Part shown: positions 13,427-14,448 of the stretch, one piece after another | Layout: the number at the start of each line of letters is the position of its first letter | Position numbering within the stretch: position 1 is the stretch's first letter | NCBI GenBank assembly: GCA_900556295.1 | Contig: USOK01000012.1 | Span: 1-14,448 of the forward strand | Origin: an uncultured bacterium | GTDB taxonomy: Bacteria; Cyanobacteriota; Vampirovibrionia; Gastranaerophilales; Gastranaerophilaceae | Direction: 5' to 3' | DNA: 14,448 nucleotides | Notes under the pieces: model-generated | Seen by the model: only the letters and a program-made list of their open reading frames with translations | Told to the model about the DNA's origin: nothing | The model's database searches: none | Translations under genes and position numbers: made by a program

Positions 13427-14448
13427 ATGAGTGAGTGTAATACTGAAATTATAAAAAAAGGCTTAGCATTTTTAGAGGATAAAGACTACAACAATGCGAT
13501 TGAAACATTCAAATCCGCAAGAGAGTCTTTCAAAGACAATCCGCCATATCTTTCTGCAAGCTTAAGCCTGTTAGGTATGGCTCTTTATATGCAAGACAAA
13601 AACAATTATACAGAAGTTCTTAATCTTTTGAATGACGCTCAATATATAGCAGAATTTGCTAAAAATAATACCGCTAAAATCGTAAATGAATACGCCAAGG
13701 GCACTGTTGATTTTGGCGAGGGGAACAAAAATACTGCCCTAATGCATTTTGAAAATGCAAAAAATATCTCAATTGCATCAGGTGATGAGCTTTCTATAAT
13801 GGGTTATGTTTTAACAAGAATTAAACAAATAAAGAATGGAATGGATTTTTCTTTACCAATAAAAAGTGATCCACTAGTTTCACTGGTAAAAATCGGTCGT
13901 TCAATCACTGCCGTAACTGATATTGATGTTTTACTAAAAGTTATTGCAGAAGAAACTAAAATAGCAATCCAAGCCGATAGATGTACCGTTTTTATGCTTG
14001 ATAAAGACAAAAACGAACTTTGGAGCAAAGTTGCACTTGGCATGGACAGCCAAGAAATCCGTTTTCCAGCAGACAAGGGGCTGGCCGGCTACGTAGTGAA
14101 AACAGGAGAACCGTTAAATATTCCGGAAGCATACAACGACCCTCGTTTTAATCCTGATATTGATAAAGAAACTGGCTATAGAACAAAAACAATTCTTTGT
14201 ATGCCGATTAAAAATAATAATCAGGAAATCATAGGAGCTTTTCAGGTTTTGAATAAACTTAACGGCGTATTTACGAAAGGCGACGAAGATTTGCTTGTTG
14301 CAATCGGAGGAAGTGCTTCTATTGCATTAGAAAACGCTCAATTATTTGAACAACAAAAAGAACTTTATAAAGAACAAAAAATATTGTTTGAAAGCTTTAT
14401 CGATACTCTTGCAACCTCAATCGATGCCCGTGACAAGATTACGGCAGG
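13427..14448 (+). CDS. TPR-GAF-HD-GYP signalling protein, partial (C-terminus beyond window)
   Basis: Open from ATG 13427 to the right edge, 340 codons visible without a stop. AAGGG lies about nine bases upstream of the ATG. Residues 1 to about 130 are helical with TPR-like pairs (KGLAFLEDKDYNNAIETFKS, AKGTVDFGEGNKNTALMHFE). A GAF domain spans about 150-305: RCTVFMLDKDKNELWSKVA, FPADKGLAGYVVKTGEPLNI, then YNDPRFNPDID and TKTILCMPIKN. It ends in NKLNGVFTKGDE (276-287), which fits the NK-Xn-F-x3-DE motif of cyclic-nucleotide-binding GAF domains. The last visible part, FIDTLATSIDARDKITAG, is the conserved lead-in to an HD-GYP domain, a c-di-GMP phosphodiesterase. The catalytic HD and GYP motifs lie beyond the edge, so activity is inferred. 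It is divergent from the glycosyltransferase gene. Confidence 0.82.
   Translation, partial: MSECNTEIIKKGLAFLEDKDYNNAIETFKSARESFKDNPPYLSASLSLLGMALYMQDKNNYTEVLNLLNDAQYIAEFAKNNTAKIVNEYAKGTVDFGEGNKNTALMHFENAKNISIASGDELSIMGYVLTRIKQIKNGMDFSLPIKSDPLVSLVKIGRSITAVTDIDVLLKVIAEETKIAIQADRCTVFMLDKDKNELWSKVALGMDSQEIRFPADKGLAGYVVKTGEPLNIPEAYNDPRFNPDIDKETGYRTKTILCMPIKNNNQEIIGAFQVLNKLNGVFTKGDEDLLVAIGGSASIALENAQLFEQQKELYKEQKILFESFIDTLATSIDARDKITA

Noticed and set aside
13804..14076. 90-codon minus-strand frame
   Set aside because: Antisense to the GAF domain of the clearly coding plus-strand gene.

Overview
The window looks like ordinary chromosome from an AT-rich, Gram-negative-type bacterium. A type IV pilin-like gene, a TonB-like C-terminal domain, a GGGtGRT/NifU-like gene pair, a sigma-factor operon with a DUF1822-like protein, and a small protein with an N-terminal 'VNFKG' tag together suggest a gut member of the non-photosynthetic sister group of Cyanobacteria (Vampirovibrionia/Melainabacteria, Gastranaerophilales). 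That placement is inference from gene content; no marker gene such as rRNA is present.

Left arm (1-6885, all minus strand): a tightly packed operon read right to left. It encodes a 1072-residue membrane-anchored acidic repeat protein (DUF1822-like N-terminus, TonB-like C-terminus), a small sigma-70/ECF-like factor, a 988-residue protein with three zinc ribbons, a STAND-type ATPase and helical repeats, and the start of a TGS-domain nucleoside kinase that runs off the left edge. Gaps are 37 and 13 bp, followed by an 8-bp overlap. This is the best candidate in the window for an undescribed system: a transcription factor between a membrane-anchored sensor-like protein and a large signalling ATPase.

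Middle (7050-9400): a small single-pass protein on the plus strand converges on the NifU-like scaffold plus GGGtGRT pair on the minus strand. A perfect 13-bp-stem bidirectional terminator separates them.

Cassette region (9503-11054): a pilin-like gene (minus) and a small HTH regulator (plus) diverge from back-to-back promoters overlain by three copies of a TTATCTCATATTTG-like motif. The pair is bracketed by two inverted copies (about 200 and 149 bp) of a modular palindromic repeat; the 112-bp core is about 87% identical between copies. A further 58-bp palindromic element lies beside the left copy.

Right arm (11080-14448): on the minus strand, a double zf-TFIIB zinc-ribbon protein, a secreted M48-peptidase homologue that has lost every zinc ligand, and a DPM1-like family 2 glycosyltransferase. 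Divergent from these is a TPR-GAF-(HD-GYP) signalling protein that runs off the right edge; its GAF domain carries an NKFDE-type cyclic-nucleotide motif. No rRNA, tRNA, CRISPR array or insertion sequence was seen.
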